Shown here: positions 21,411 to 33,028 of the stretch, piece after piece | Layout: each line of letters starts with the position of its first letter | Numbering within the stretch: the first letter of the stretch is position 1 | NCBI RefSeq assembly: GCF_005298175.1 | Contig: NZ_SZYH01000001.1 | Span: 620,001 to 684,000 of the forward strand | Origin: Marinobacter panjinensis | GTDB lineage: Bacteria > Pseudomonadota > Gammaproteobacteria > Pseudomonadales > Oleiphilaceae | DNA: 64,000 nucleotides | Reading direction: 5' to 3' | Position numbers and translations under genes: made by a program | The notes under the pieces: model-generated | What the model saw: only the letters and a program-made list of their open reading frames with translations | What the model was told of the DNA's origin: nothing | The model's database searches: none

Positions 21411-21815
21411 TTAACCTTCCGCCATCGCCCTGGCAACCGCTTCAACCCATTCCAGATACGCCGTATCGTCAGACTCCAGAATCTGCAGCCCCACCAGCCA
21501 GCCACTTCCGTCGGCCGGACGACACCACACCACTTCCACCATTAACCGGAAGGGTTCGGAGACTTCTTCCAGACTCACCCAGGCAGGCAGTATCGCCCCT
21601 GTTGTTAACGGCTCAGAGGTGGCGAGCCGGATTCCCCTGGCAGACAGATCACTGGTTCGCGACACTATTGTGCGTTCGTTGCCGGTACCATCAGGAACCG
21701 ACGACTCCAGCTCCATCGTCACCTTCGCACTCGCCGTCAGTCGGTATTCGGACCGGTTATCCCCGGATTCCGGAGAATCGTCGTAGTCACCAAAGTTGTA
21801 ATCAATATCACTCAT
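21411..21815 (-). CDS. PilZ domain protein with c-di-GMP-binding motifs
   Basis: A 134-residue cytoplasmic protein consisting of a PilZ domain. Both nucleotide-binding signatures are present: an RxxxR-type stretch (RSEYR, near residue 21) and DLSARGIRL, the (D/N)xSxxG motif, near residue 61. It should therefore be able to bind cyclic di-GMP. The acidic N-terminal tail (DYNFGDYDDSPESGD) is not part of the domain. The ATG at 21815 follows GGTGGGAAATC; the frame is open to 21938, but that part overlaps the upstream gene. It lies 31 bp after the DUF1631 gene on the same strand and is likely co-transcribed. The downstream target is unknown. Confidence 0.85.
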   Translation of the reverse strand: MSDIDYNFGDYDDSPESGDNRSEYRLTASAKVTMELESSVPDGTGNERTIVSRTSDLSARGIRLATSEPLTTGAILPAWVSLEEVSEPFRLMVEVVWCRPADGSGWLVGLQILESDDTAYLEWVEAVARAMAEG

Positions 21816-21846
21816 GATTTCCCACCTGACGTTGCCGGTTACCCGA

Positions 21847-23670
21847 TCAGTTCCGGCCAACCCGGATGCGCCCCACAACCCTGGACAGGGTTTCGTCAAA
21901 TTCTGCAGAGGCCCCCAGTACGCGAATGCGGCCCGCAACGATCTCGTCTACCAGTTCGTCCACCAGGAACTCCCGGCGATTCAGGCCCAACCGGTCCACA
22001 AATACCAGTTTTTTCGAGGCGTTGATCCGCACCGCCAGTTTCAGGCGAACCGAGTCCTGGCCCTTCCCGGAGCCTTCTTCCACGATCCAGCCACCAAGTT
22101 TGATACCGTCAACAAGTTGCTGCGCTGCGGCGACTTTCTCGCGCAACAAGCGATCCTGTTCGGCCTCTTCATCGGCCACGCGCTGAGCCTCTGCTGCCTG
22201 TTCGCTGCGGGTAAGTTCCTCCTGCCTGGCGGTTTCTTCTTCCCGTTGTCGCCGTTCTGCCTCGTCCTTTTCCCGGCGCAGCGCGTCAGCTCGCGCCTTT
22301 GCTTCCTTCGCTGCTTTTGCGCGCTGAAGCTTCTGACGATCAAGCACCACCGACAGAGAGGTAACCGTTTCCGCCAATACCTCGCCAAAGGGTTTCAGCG
22401 GTGGCAAGGAGCGCAGGGTGCCGCTGTCGAGACCAGCCACAAATCGCGCCCAGGGCTGTACACCGAGTTTGACGCCCGCGCCATTGGTCCAGAGCACTTC
22501 ACAGGTGTCTGGCAGCAGCGCGAAGAAGAATCTGCGCCGTTCCTTTGCGCCCTCGCCCTCAACGTACCACTTGCCCTTCAGGGGCGATACGTCCGCTTCA
22601 GCAGGTTCGGAGAAGGTGAGCCAGGCAGAATCCCAGGAAAAGCGGTTATCGGTCGGCAGAGCGGGCACAAGATCCGGTGTTTCACCCCGCAGGCGTGCGA
22701 CCATGACGGACTGAACACCCTCCAGGGCTTTTTCTTCCAGCGGGTTCTTCTGAACCCGGTTCCACACGTCGGTTATGCGATCACCAATCTGTTCACCGAC
22801 CGTGTAGAGCCGGTTCCGGTCCCGGTCCGAAAGGCCGGGATCGCCAATCCACACCAGCCACTCCAGGAGCTTGCCGGCATGTCGCCAGTTTTCACCCTCG
22901 GTGCCCTCTTCCCAGACGATCTGTTTCAGCAATCCGAACCAGTGATCAAAAATGAAATTCACCACTGCCTGTGGCAATTGACGATTCTGCAGGGCCCGCC
23001 CCACCAGAGCACGCGCTGTCTGCTCCGCCCGTCGCTGCCTGGCGGCTCCCTGCTCCGTTTCGAGCAGGCGCTGACGCAGTCTGTCGTTCTGCTGTTCCCG
23101 TCTGGTGGCGTCCTCTTCCCACTGGCGGCAAAAAACCAGCACCGGCTCGATATCGCCGGAATCGAAACTGCCGGAAACCGCTATAATCAGTGCATCCAGC
23201 TGATCCAGAATTGCCCTGGCCGACCGTCCACCTGAGGCACTCCAGCCGCGGCAGTCCTGCAGGCTGTCGAGCCACTGAATCAGCGTTTCATGGAGTGCAC
23301 CGGCGCCTTCAAGATTCATTCGCCAGGCAAAAAAGAACCTCAGGCGGGCGATGCGACGGGCGAGCTCAGGGTGCAAACCACTGGTTTTAAGGAAGACGCC
23401 CATGATGCGGTCGGCAACATAGGCGGAGTTGATCTGCCGGACAGACCAGGTCAGGGAAACCGAGCGAATCACATGGGTGACAGGCTCGTCCCTTTGCTCT
23501 GTCCAGCAGGAAAGCAGTAGCGGCCCCCAGTCGCTGACCGCGTCCGGTGACAGCTTTCGGGCCGGGTAAGGAAGATCTGGTACGCGAATGCCGGAGAGCA
23601 CGTCGGCCATCTTCTCTGGAACCCGCTTCCGGGGCAGGACTTTCCCCTTGTTCTGCGTGCTCTGCTGCAT
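21847..23670 (-). CDS. DUF1631 family protein
   Basis: A 607-residue cytoplasmic protein of unknown function. The N-terminal 330 residues are helical. Residues about 450-520 form a long Ala/Glu/Arg-rich coiled coil (KAAKEAKARADALRREKDEA). The last 90 residues hold the conserved part: LGGWIVEE, then RLKLAVRINASKKLVFVDR, then EFDETLSRVVGRIR. The family assignment rests on that C-terminus and the overall length, so it may be a short member. Its tight pairing with a c-di-GMP-type PilZ gene suggests a role in motility or surface signalling, which is inference only. Confidence 0.65.
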   Translation of the reverse strand: MQQSTQNKGKVLPRKRVPEKMADVLSGIRVPDLPYPARKLSPDAVSDWGPLLLSCWTEQRDEPVTHVIRSVSLTWSVRQINSAYVADRIMGVFLKTSGLHPELARRIARLRFFFAWRMNLEGAGALHETLIQWLDSLQDCRGWSASGGRSARAILDQLDALIIAVSGSFDSGDIEPVLVFCRQWEEDATRREQQNDRLRQRLLETEQGAARQRRAEQTARALVGRALQNRQLPQAVVNFIFDHWFGLLKQIVWEEGTEGENWRHAGKLLEWLVWIGDPGLSDRDRNRLYTVGEQIGDRITDVWNRVQKNPLEEKALEGVQSVMVARLRGETPDLVPALPTDNRFSWDSAWLTFSEPAEADVSPLKGKWYVEGEGAKERRRFFFALLPDTCEVLWTNGAGVKLGVQPWARFVAGLDSGTLRSLPPLKPFGEVLAETVTSLSVVLDRQKLQRAKAAKEAKARADALRREKDEAERRQREEETARQEELTRSEQAAEAQRVADEEAEQDRLLREKVAAAQQLVDGIKLGGWIVEEGSGKGQDSVRLKLAVRINASKKLVFVDRLGLNRREFLVDELVDEIVAGRIRVLGASAEFDETLSRVVGRIRVGRN

Positions 23671-23793
23671 CCGTTCTCCGCGCGTCAGAAGCGTTGAAAA
23701 GGTCTATCAAATAACGCAGTATAACCAACTCGCCGGGGTTTACTGCAACTTAACGCCGGCCAGTCATGTTTATGCGACGGGGATAACAACAGA

Positions 23794-24867
23794 ATGTCGG
23801 GCACCAATCTAGAGAATCTGAATGTGGCGAGTCAGGAACCATTGATCACACCTGAAGCGCTGAAGCAGGAATTGCCGCTTTCCGGCAAGGCTGCGGAAAC
23901 CGTGGAAAACGGCCGCCAGGCCATCTATGACATCATGGACGGCAAGGATCATCGCCTGTTTGTGGTGGTGGGCCCCTGCTCCATTCATGATGTTGAAGCT
24001 GCCCGGGACTATGCTGTAAAACTCAAGAAGCTGGCGGATGAAGTCAGCGATACCCTGCTGATTGTCATGCGGGTGTATTTCGAGAAGCCACGCACCACCG
24101 TCGGCTGGAAGGGCTTGATCAACGACCCACACCTGAACGATACCTTTGATATCGAACAGGGCCTTCACATTGGCCGCCGCCTGCTGCTGGACATTTCCGA
24201 ACTCGGCCTGCCCACGGCCACTGAAGCCCTTGACCCGATTTCCCCGCAATACCTGCAGGACACTATTTCCTGGTCCGCCATTGGCGCCCGTACCACCGAA
24301 TCCCAGACGCACCGAGAGATGAGCAGCGGTCTGTCCATGGCCATCGGCTTCAAGAATGGTACCGATGGCAGCCTGGACGTCGCGGTCAATGCCATGAAGT
24401 CGGTCTCACATCCCCACAGCTTCCTGGGCATCGACCAGCAGGGCAAGGTGGCGATCATCCGCACCCGCGGCAACAACTATGGCCATGTGGTTCTCCGTGG
24501 CGGCGGTGGTAAACCCAACTACGATTCAGTCAGTGTTGCCCTCTGCGAACAGGCGCTCGAGAAAGCGAAACTGCGTCAATCGATCATGGTCGACTGTAGC
24601 CACGCCAACTCCAGCAAGGACCCGGGCATTCAGCCATTGGTCATCCAGGACATTACCCACCAGATTCTGGAGGGCAACCAGTCCATCCAGGGCCTGATGG
24701 TGGAAAGCAACCTGAACTGGGGCAATCAGTCGATTCCGGAAAACCTGGCTGATCTCAAGTACGGCGTGTCGGTCACTGACGCCTGCATTGACTGGGAAAC
24801 CACTGAAAAGGCCCTGCACGACATGCGGGACAAGCTCAAAGACGTGTTGCCGAATCGGCGCGGCTAA
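23794..24867 (+). CDS. DAHP synthase, class I (3-deoxy-7-phosphoheptulonate synthase)
   Basis: Condenses phosphoenolpyruvate with erythrose 4-phosphate, the first step of the shikimate pathway; aroC at 53 kb encodes the last step. The 357 residues match the AroF/AroG/AroH type I-alpha family: VVVGPCSIHD near residue 60, EKPRTTVGWKGLINDP near 100, and the metal-ligand regions MVDCSHANSSKDP and EGNQSIQGLMVESNL. Which of the three feedback types it is cannot be decided by eye, so no symbol is given. The ATG follows GGGGATAACAACAG. It is divergent from the DUF1631 gene (123-bp gap) and convergent with cobA. Confidence 0.95.
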   Translation: MSGTNLENLNVASQEPLITPEALKQELPLSGKAAETVENGRQAIYDIMDGKDHRLFVVVGPCSIHDVEAARDYAVKLKKLADEVSDTLLIVMRVYFEKPRTTVGWKGLINDPHLNDTFDIEQGLHIGRRLLLDISELGLPTATEALDPISPQYLQDTISWSAIGARTTESQTHREMSSGLSMAIGFKNGTDGSLDVAVNAMKSVSHPHSFLGIDQQGKVAIIRTRGNNYGHVVLRGGGGKPNYDSVSVALCEQALEKAKLRQSIMVDCSHANSSKDPGIQPLVIQDITHQILEGNQSIQGLMVESNLNWGNQSIPENLADLKYGVSVTDACIDWETTEKALHDMRDKLKDVLPNRRG

Positions 24868-24873
24868 TCCGGT

Positions 24874-24898
24874 GCCGCGGCTGGTCAAGAGCCGCGGC
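24874..24898. terminator. GC-rich hairpin between DAHP synthase and cobA
   Basis: A perfect 9-bp stem GCCGCGGCT / AGCCGCGGC with a 7-base loop lies between the two convergent stop codons. A second small hairpin (GGCTGA/TCAGCC) overlaps its right side. There is no T-run, so termination efficiency is uncertain. Confidence 0.5.
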
Positions 24899-24905
24899 TG
24901 AAGGC

Positions 24906-27037
<2,132 letters not shown>

Positions 27038-27083
27038 TCAAAGGTAAGTGGACAAGTGTCTGTTTTCTGACGATTGACTGGGC

Positions 27084-27089
27084 ATTATA
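27084..27089 (-). promoter_or_regulatory. Candidate -10 box for serS
   Basis: A perfect TATAAT on the minus strand, 68 bp upstream of the serS start codon, in the only sizeable gap of this gene run. The matching -35 region is weak, so this is tentative. Confidence 0.3.
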
Positions 27090-27143
27090 CCTGCGAGGAT
27101 GTCTGTGGCTACAGCAGGCATGGCCCGGCAGACTATTTCAGGT

Positions 27144-28481
27144 TTACGGATAACGCTTGCGGGGGCTGTTACGGTTCCACTGATCAAGTCGATCCCGCTT
27201 TTCAGCCAGTTTGATTTCCAGACCACGATTGACGGGCTGGTAGTACCGGCGTTGATGGATAGCTTCCGGCAGGTAGGATTCGCCGGCGGCAAAGGCCTCC
27301 GGCTCATCGTGGGCGTAACGGTATTCATGACCATGGCCCATCGATTCAAGCAGCTTGGTAGGCGCATTGCGCAGGTGAACGGGCACTTCATAGTCCGGAT
27401 CCTTGCGGATATCGGCCATACACTGGTTGAAGGCCTTGTAGACGGCATTGCTCTTTGGCGCCATCGCCAGGTAGGTCACCGCCTGGGCAAGGGCCAACTC
27501 CCCTTCCGGCGAACCCAGTCGCTCCTGAGCCTCCCAGGCGTCCATGGAAATCTGCAGTGCCCTGGGGTCAGCGTTGCCGATGTCCTCACTGGCAATTCTG
27601 GCCAGCCGGCGAGCCACATAAAGGGGGTCACAGCCGCCATCGAGCATACGGCATAGCCAATACAGGGACCCATCGGGGTCCGAGCCACGCACCGACTTGT
27701 GCAGCGCCGATATCTGGTCGTAGAAAACATCGCCGCCCTTGTCGAAGCGTCTCAGGCTGGTCTGCAGAACCTGCTCCAGGTGATCGCGGGTGATTCTCGC
27801 GGCGTTTTCTTCATCCGGCTCGGCAAGATCCGTTGCCACCTCGAGTATATTCAGCGCCCGCCTGGCATCTCCGCCTGAGGCTGACGCCATAAGGTCCAGA
27901 ACGGGGCCATCAACCGTGAAACGTCCGTCCAACCCCTCCGGAGCGGACAGCGCCCGGTTCAGCAATTCCAGAATATCGTCATCGGAGAGATTCTTGAGGA
28001 CATAAACCCGGGTGCGGGACAGCAGTGCGCTGTTGAGCTCGAAAGAAGGGTTTTCTGTGGTGGCGCCCACGAAAATGAAGGTGCCATCCTCGATGTGAGG
28101 AAGGAACGCATCCTGCTGGCTCTTGTTGAAGCGATGAACCTCATCAACGAACAGCAGGGTATCCCGGCCTTCACTGCGCTTGCGGTTTTTCGCCCGTTCC
28201 ACAATCGCGCGGATATCCTTTACACCGCTCAGAACCGCGGAGACGGTCTCGAAGCTCAGGTCACTGAGGTTGGCAAGCAGGCGAGCGAACGTGGTCTTGC
28301 CGACGCCAGGAGGCCCCCAGAGGATCATGGAATGGAGCTGGCCCTGCTCCACAGCCCGGCGAAGGGGCTTGCCCTCACCCACCAGATGGGCCTGGCCGAC
28401 GTATTCGTCGAGGTTTTCCGGGCGCATTCGTGCAGCCAGTGGCCGAAACCCCTGCTGTTCACCGAACAGGCTTTCCTGCAT
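27144..28481 (-). CDS. rarA: RarA (MgsA), replication-associated recombination ATPase
   Basis: A 445-residue AAA+ ATPase of the clamp-loader type that acts at stalled replication forks with SSB. Motifs: Walker A GPPGVGKTT (56-64), Walker B LLFVDEVHRFNK (Asp115, Glu116), sensor region VGATTENPSFELNSALLSR, and the C-terminal tetramerisation domain (from about 260). It starts at the stop of lolA (TGATG overlap of one base), so translation is coupled. The order ftsK-lolA-rarA-serS is common in gammaproteobacteria. Confidence 0.96.
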   Translation of the reverse strand: MQESLFGEQQGFRPLAARMRPENLDEYVGQAHLVGEGKPLRRAVEQGQLHSMILWGPPGVGKTTFARLLANLSDLSFETVSAVLSGVKDIRAIVERAKNRKRSEGRDTLLFVDEVHRFNKSQQDAFLPHIEDGTFIFVGATTENPSFELNSALLSRTRVYVLKNLSDDDILELLNRALSAPEGLDGRFTVDGPVLDLMASASGGDARRALNILEVATDLAEPDEENAARITRDHLEQVLQTSLRRFDKGGDVFYDQISALHKSVRGSDPDGSLYWLCRMLDGGCDPLYVARRLARIASEDIGNADPRALQISMDAWEAQERLGSPEGELALAQAVTYLAMAPKSNAVYKAFNQCMADIRKDPDYEVPVHLRNAPTKLLESMGHGHEYRYAHDEPEAFAAGESYLPEAIHQRRYYQPVNRGLEIKLAEKRDRLDQWNRNSPRKRYP

Positions 28482-29140
28482 CAGGCTCCGTCCCGGATCA
28501 CATCCACGTCATCGGGGTATTCAAGGACAAAGGCGCTGTCGCTCACGTCTTCGTTGAGACGGATATCGTCGAAGCTGAGCACGCTCAACTGGGACAACGA
28601 ATCCTGCATACGCATCTCCTGCAACTCGCCCTTGAAGAAGGTCAGACGCAGAGACACGAACAGCGAATCCTCTCTTCTGGGTTCCAGGGTAAATTCCCGG
28701 GTGTTTTCGCCAACACTGCGCATTGACACCTCGTAGGTTTCATCCAGATTGTCTACTTCACCACTGAGCAGCAACGCAGGTGTCGTCGAGACTTTTTCGT
28801 CCAGACTGTGGACGGTGACCTGTTCCAGGTCCGGGTCGTAAACCTCTACCTTGTTGCCATCGCTGACTACGAACTGGGAATGGGGCTGGCTGGTCTCCCA
28901 GTAGAACAGGCCCGGGCGTTTGGCCTTGAGGGAACCACGGCTTTCCTGCACACGGTTGCCGTTTTCGTTAACCACAATCTGGATGAAGCTGGCCTGAAAG
29001 GTTTCGTAACTCTCCAGCATGGACGCCAGTTCCGCTGCGGCTTCTTCCCCGCTCTCTTCAGCGTGGGCCGGCAGGGCAAACATCAACACCGCTGCCAGAA
29101 TGGATAAGATCCACAAACCCTTTGGTGATTCCATCATCAT
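28481..29140 (-). CDS. lolA: LolA, periplasmic lipoprotein carrier
   Basis: Carries outer-membrane lipoproteins across the periplasm from LolCDE to LolB. The 219 residues begin with a signal peptide cleaved after ALPAHA (about residue 27). Then comes the LolA fold with YETFQASFIQIV and GSLKAKRPGLFYWE, typical of the family. Three consecutive ATGs are present; the first (complement of 29138-29140) sits six bases after AGGAG and is taken. The gene lies 9 bp after ftsK and overlaps rarA by one base. Confidence 0.93.
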   Translation of the reverse strand: MMMESPKGLWILSILAAVLMFALPAHAEESGEEAAAELASMLESYETFQASFIQIVVNENGNRVQESRGSLKAKRPGLFYWETSQPHSQFVVSDGNKVEVYDPDLEQVTVHSLDEKVSTTPALLLSGEVDNLDETYEVSMRSVGENTREFTLEPRREDSLFVSLRLTFFKGELQEMRMQDSLSQLSVLSFDDIRLNEDVSDSAFVLEYPDDVDVIRDGA

Positions 29141-29149
29141 TCGGTACTC

Positions 29150-31750
29150 CTAATCTCGTGGTGGCGGTGGTGCCAGTACTTCGCGGGCGCCATTGTGCCC
29201 GGCAGAGCTGACCACACCGGATGCTTCCATGGCCTCGACCAGGTTTGCCGCCCGGTTATAGCCGATCTTGAATTTTCGCTGCACGGATGAAATTGAAACA
29301 CGTCTACCCTCGGTGACGAACGCAACAGCCTCGTCAAACAGGGCGTCCCCTTCACTGTCCCCGCCGCCATCGCTCAGGCTGGGCACACCGGGAAGGTTTT
29401 CGCCTTCGGCGCCGTTGAGCACATCATCGACATAAACCGGCTCACCGCGCGCTTTCCAGGCACTCACAACCCGGTGCACTTCGTCGTCATCCACGAAGGC
29501 ACCGTGAACACGTACCGGAAGCCCGGAGCCGGGGGGCAGGTAAAGCATGTCGCCATGCCCCAGCAACTGCTCTGCTCCGCCCTGATCCAGTACCGTGCGG
29601 GAGTCAATCTTCGACGACACCTGGAACGACATACGGGTGGGAATATTGGCCTTGATCAGGCCGGTAATGACATCAACCGACGGCCGCTGGGTGGCCAGAA
29701 TCAGGTGAATACCGGCGGCACGGGCCTTCTGTGCAATCCGCGCGATGAGTTCTTCCACTTTCTTGCCAACAATCATCATCATGTCGGCGAATTCGTCGAT
29801 CACCACCACGATGAACGGCAGTGTTTCCAGCTCTGGCCGCTCCTGTTCATCGTTTGCGAGATATTCATCCGGCTTCCAGGTGGGATCCAGCAGGGGCTCT
29901 CCCGCTGCAGCGGCGTCTTTTACCTTGCGGTTGTACCCGGCCAGATTGCGAACACCCAGGCTCGCAAGCAGCCGGTAACGTCGCTCCATCTCCGCCACGC
30001 ACCAGCGCAAGGCGTTGGCGGCATCTTTCATGTCGGTGACCACCGGTGCCAGCAGGTGTGGGATACCGTCGTAGATGCTCAGCTCCAGCATCTTGGGGTC
30101 CACCATGATAAAGCGGACTTCTTCCGGTGTGGCTTTCAGCAGCATGCTCAGGAGCATGGCATTCACACCTACCGACTTACCGGAACCCGTGGTACCTGCA
30201 ACCAGCAGGTGCGGCATCTTGGCAAGGTTCGCCACCATCGGATTGCCGCCGATGTCGTTGCCCAGCGCCAGGGTCAACGCAGAGGAGGATTCCGTAAACA
30301 CCCGGGCACTCAATACCTCACTGAGCCGGACCATTTCACGTTCTTCATTGGGAATTTCAATGCCGACAACCGACTTACCGGGAATAACCTCAACCACACG
30401 GACACTGAGAACCGCCAGTGAACGGGCCAGGTCTTTCGCAAGGTTGGAGATCTTGCTTACCTTGACCCCGGCAGCAGGCTTGATTTCGAAACGGGTAATA
30501 ACCGGCCCGGGATTAACCTCGACCACTTCCACAGAAACCCCGAAATCCGCCAGTTTCTCTTCCAGAAGGCGCGACATATGCTGAAGCGACTCCTCGGAAT
30601 AGCCCCTTTCCTTGTGCTCTTCCGGCGGATCCAGAAGCGAAATCGGAGGAATGGGACTCTCGATGTCTTCCAGCAGCGATGCCTGTTTGCTTTTTCCACT
30701 GCCGTTTGTGGTGGACTGATCTTCACGCTTGAACGGGGAGATCTTCAGGGACTTGCCAGCGGGACCTGTGGGTGGCTTTTTGCCACTTTTCAGGCCGGCT
30801 TCAGGCATATCGGCACCCGGAGCACTGTCATCCCGGGAGCTGAAGCTTTCAAGCCGCGCCGGTTCGGCATCGTCCACGGATTGCACACCCTCAAGCCCCG
30901 GTTCACGCCGTTGTTTCGGCGGAGCCGCTGGCTTTGCCTTGTCCTTGCGGGGGCCCAGACCCAGCAGACGTCTCCACCAGGGCACACCTGCAGCCTTGTT
31001 CCTGACCGATGCCGCTACCTTGTCCCGCACCACCGGCGGTTCCACAGGTTTCTTCGGGGGTGCGGTCGCTGCCGGCCCGGGAGCATCAGGCGCAGTCCGC
31101 GCCTTGGCGGAAGACGAAAACAGGCTCTTGATGCTGTTAGCCGCGCGCAGGGTCAGGTTGCCCAGTTGATCCATCAACCAGAACCAGGACAGCCCGGTAC
31201 TCACCGTCAGTGCAAACAGGAAGATGGAGATCAGTAACAGCGTTGTCGCCGGCAAGTTGAAGAAGCGCACCATCGCCTCGGAAACCGCTGCACCAAGCAC
31301 ACCACCGGAGGTAACCCCGAGCCCGAACACGGAATACAGTGACAGCAGGCTGGTCGCCGACAACAGGATCAGCAGAAACCCGCCGAATCGCACCAGGAAC
31401 AAGGGCACGTGCATATCGATGGGATCATTCCGGCGGCGGATAAGCATCAGGGCGTAGGCCGCGATCATCACCGGAAACAGGAAGGCCACATGACCAAAGA
31501 AGTCGCGGAGCAGGCTGGCGAGCCAGGCGCCGGTGCGGCCAGCGTAATTCTGCACACTGGTTTCATGCCCTATGCTGGCCCAGCCGGGATCCGAAGGGCT
31601 GAAGGTCACCAGTGCCATGCCCAGATAGATACACAGCGCAATCAGCGCAATCACCGCCCCTTCCCGGGCCCCCTGGGCCAGAAAATGACGGAACCGCAAC
31701 TGTTTGTCTGTCAGCTCTCCTGATTTTTTTGCTTTTGCGCTCTCAGCCAT
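29150..31750 (-). CDS. ftsK: FtsK/SpoIIIE DNA translocase
   Basis: Pumps DNA at the septum and activates XerCD dimer resolution. The 866 residues contain an N-terminal membrane domain (about 28-210, four to five hydrophobic segments), a Pro/Ala/Lys-rich linker (about 210-370), and the motor. The motor has Walker [13 protein letters not shown] near residue 518 and Walker [12 protein letters not shown] near 648. The C-terminal gamma domain, a winged helix (about 800-866, [21 protein letters not shown]), reads KOPS sites. The linker is shorter than in E. coli (1,329 residues) and similar to Pseudomonas. It begins only 6 bp after metZ, so the two may be co-transcribed. Confidence 0.97.
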   Translation of the reverse strand: MAESAKAKKSGELTDKQLRFRHFLAQGAREGAVIALIALCIYLGMALVTFSPSDPGWASIGHETSVQNYAGRTGAWLASLLRDFFGHVAFLFPVMIAAYALMLIRRRNDPIDMHVPLFLVRFGGFLLILLSATSLLSLYSVFGLGVTSGGVLGAAVSEAMVRFFNLPATTLLLISIFLFALTVSTGLSWFWLMDQLGNLTLRAANSIKSLFSSSAKARTAPDAPGPAATAPPKKPVEPPVVRDKVAASVRNKAAGVPWWRRLLGLGPRKDKAKPAAPPKQRREPGLEGVQSVDDAEPARLESFSSRDDSAPGADMPEAGLKSGKKPPTGPAGKSLKISPFKREDQSTTNGSGKSKQASLLEDIESPIPPISLLDPPEEHKERGYSEESLQHMSRLLEEKLADFGVSVEVVEVNPGPVITRFEIKPAAGVKVSKISNLAKDLARSLAVLSVRVVEVIPGKSVVGIEIPNEEREMVRLSEVLSARVFTESSSALTLALGNDIGGNPMVANLAKMPHLLVAGTTGSGKSVGVNAMLLSMLLKATPEEVRFIMVDPKMLELSIYDGIPHLLAPVVTDMKDAANALRWCVAEMERRYRLLASLGVRNLAGYNRKVKDAAAAGEPLLDPTWKPDEYLANDEQERPELETLPFIVVVIDEFADMMMIVGKKVEELIARIAQKARAAGIHLILATQRPSVDVITGLIKANIPTRMSFQVSSKIDSRTVLDQGGAEQLLGHGDMLYLPPGSGLPVRVHGAFVDDDEVHRVVSAWKARGEPVYVDDVLNGAEGENLPGVPSLSDGGGDSEGDALFDEAVAFVTEGRRVSISSVQRKFKIGYNRAANLVEAMEASGVVSSAGHNGAREVLAPPPPRD

Positions 31751-31756
31751 GAATGC

Positions 31757-32998
31757 TCAGACAGTTCCCTGACGGTAATTTTCAAGAGCCTCAAACCCAC
31801 GCTGCAAGTCGGTTTTGAGATCCTCAACAGCTTCAATACCTACCGAGATCCGTACCAGATTTTCGGTAATACCCGCGTGCTCCTTGTCCTCCGGAGACAG
31901 TCGGCCATGAGTGGTTGTGGCCGGATGTGTAATCGTTGTTTTGACATCACCAAGATTGGCGGTGATGGAGATCATTCGGGTTGCGTCGATAAACGCCCAG
32001 GCCTGCTCTCTCCCACCTTTCACGGTAAACGAGAGCACCCCGCCGAATCCGCTCTGCTGGCGTTTCGCCAGCTCATGCTGCGGATGGTCGGACAAGCCAG
32101 CATAGAATACCCGGTCTACGGTGCCCTGCCCTTCCAGCCATTTGGCCAACTCTAACGCATTGTCACAGTGGGCGCGCATACGGATTGGTAAGGTTTCCAG
32201 ACCCTTGAGGAAAACCCAGGCGTTGAACGGGCTCATGGTCGGGCCGGCTGAGCGCAGGAAGCCGTAGACCTCCTCCATCAGTTTGTCGGGACCAACCACC
32301 ACACCGCCAACACAGCGACCCTGTCCGTCCAGGTATTTGGTTGCGGAGTGAATAATGATGTCTGCACCATGCTCGAACGGGCGCTGCAGAACCGGTGTGC
32401 AAAAACAGTTGTCCACCACAAACAGGGCATCGTTGTCATGGGAGAGTTTGGCCAGGGCCGCCATATCCGCCACTTCGCACAGCGGATTGGACGGTGTTTC
32501 GATAAACACCATTCGGGTTTCCGGTCGCACGGCAGCCTGCCATTGCGCCATGTCGGTCAGGCCCACAAAAGTGGTTTCGACACCAAATTTGGCCAGATAT
32601 TTCTGGAACAACACGTTGGTGGTACCGAACACGCCCCGGGAACAGATCACGTGATCACCGGTTTTCAGCAATGCCATGCAGGTGGCCAGAATAGCTGCCA
32701 TGCCGGAAGACGTCGCCACTGCCCTTTCACCGCCTTCCATCGCTGCAATCCGGGCCTCGAACGCCTGCACCGTGGGATTGGTAAAACGGGAATAGATATT
32801 GCCCGGCTCTTCGCCTCCGAACCGTGCCGCCGCCTGGGCGGCACTGCCATAGACAAAGCTCGAGGTGGGAAAGATCGCATCGCTGTGTTCCAGCTGGCCA
32901 GTACGGATCTGCCCTGCACGGACCGCGAGAGTATCCACCGACATGCCCTCAAGATCCGATTCCGGGATCAGGACGTGCTCTTCGCGGCGATAGGTCAT
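31757..32998 (-). CDS. metZ: O-succinylhomoserine sulfhydrylase
   Basis: Makes homocysteine directly from O-succinylhomoserine and sulfide (pyridoxal phosphate enzyme), thereby joining the sulfite reductase product to methionine synthase. The 413 residues form a Cys/Met-metabolism PLP fold; the cofactor lysine is Lys221 in HSATKYLDGQGR, and TSSGMAAILA is the phosphate-binding turn near residue 97. The choice of MetZ over cystathionine gamma-synthase rests on the N-terminal TLAVRAGQIRTGQLEHSDAI and on its position beside purF, as in Pseudomonas. Homoserine would come through the asd product encoded at 45.5 kb. Confidence 0.92.
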   Translation of the reverse strand: MTYRREEHVLIPESDLEGMSVDTLAVRAGQIRTGQLEHSDAIFPTSSFVYGSAAQAAARFGGEEPGNIYSRFTNPTVQAFEARIAAMEGGERAVATSSGMAAILATCMALLKTGDHVICSRGVFGTTNVLFQKYLAKFGVETTFVGLTDMAQWQAAVRPETRMVFIETPSNPLCEVADMAALAKLSHDNDALFVVDNCFCTPVLQRPFEHGADIIIHSATKYLDGQGRCVGGVVVGPDKLMEEVYGFLRSAGPTMSPFNAWVFLKGLETLPIRMRAHCDNALELAKWLEGQGTVDRVFYAGLSDHPQHELAKRQQSGFGGVLSFTVKGGREQAWAFIDATRMISITANLGDVKTTITHPATTTHGRLSPEDKEHAGITENLVRISVGIEAVEDLKTDLQRGFEALENYRQGTV

Positions 32999-33028
32999 GA
33001 CAAACTCCTGTTTACGACCGTGGCGTGG

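Noticed and set aside
21814..23235. 473-residue plus-strand ORF
   Set aside because: Lies antisense to the DUF1631 gene; composition is that of a reversed frame (Pro, Gly, Phe and His without domains), while the minus strand has a family match and a ribosome site.
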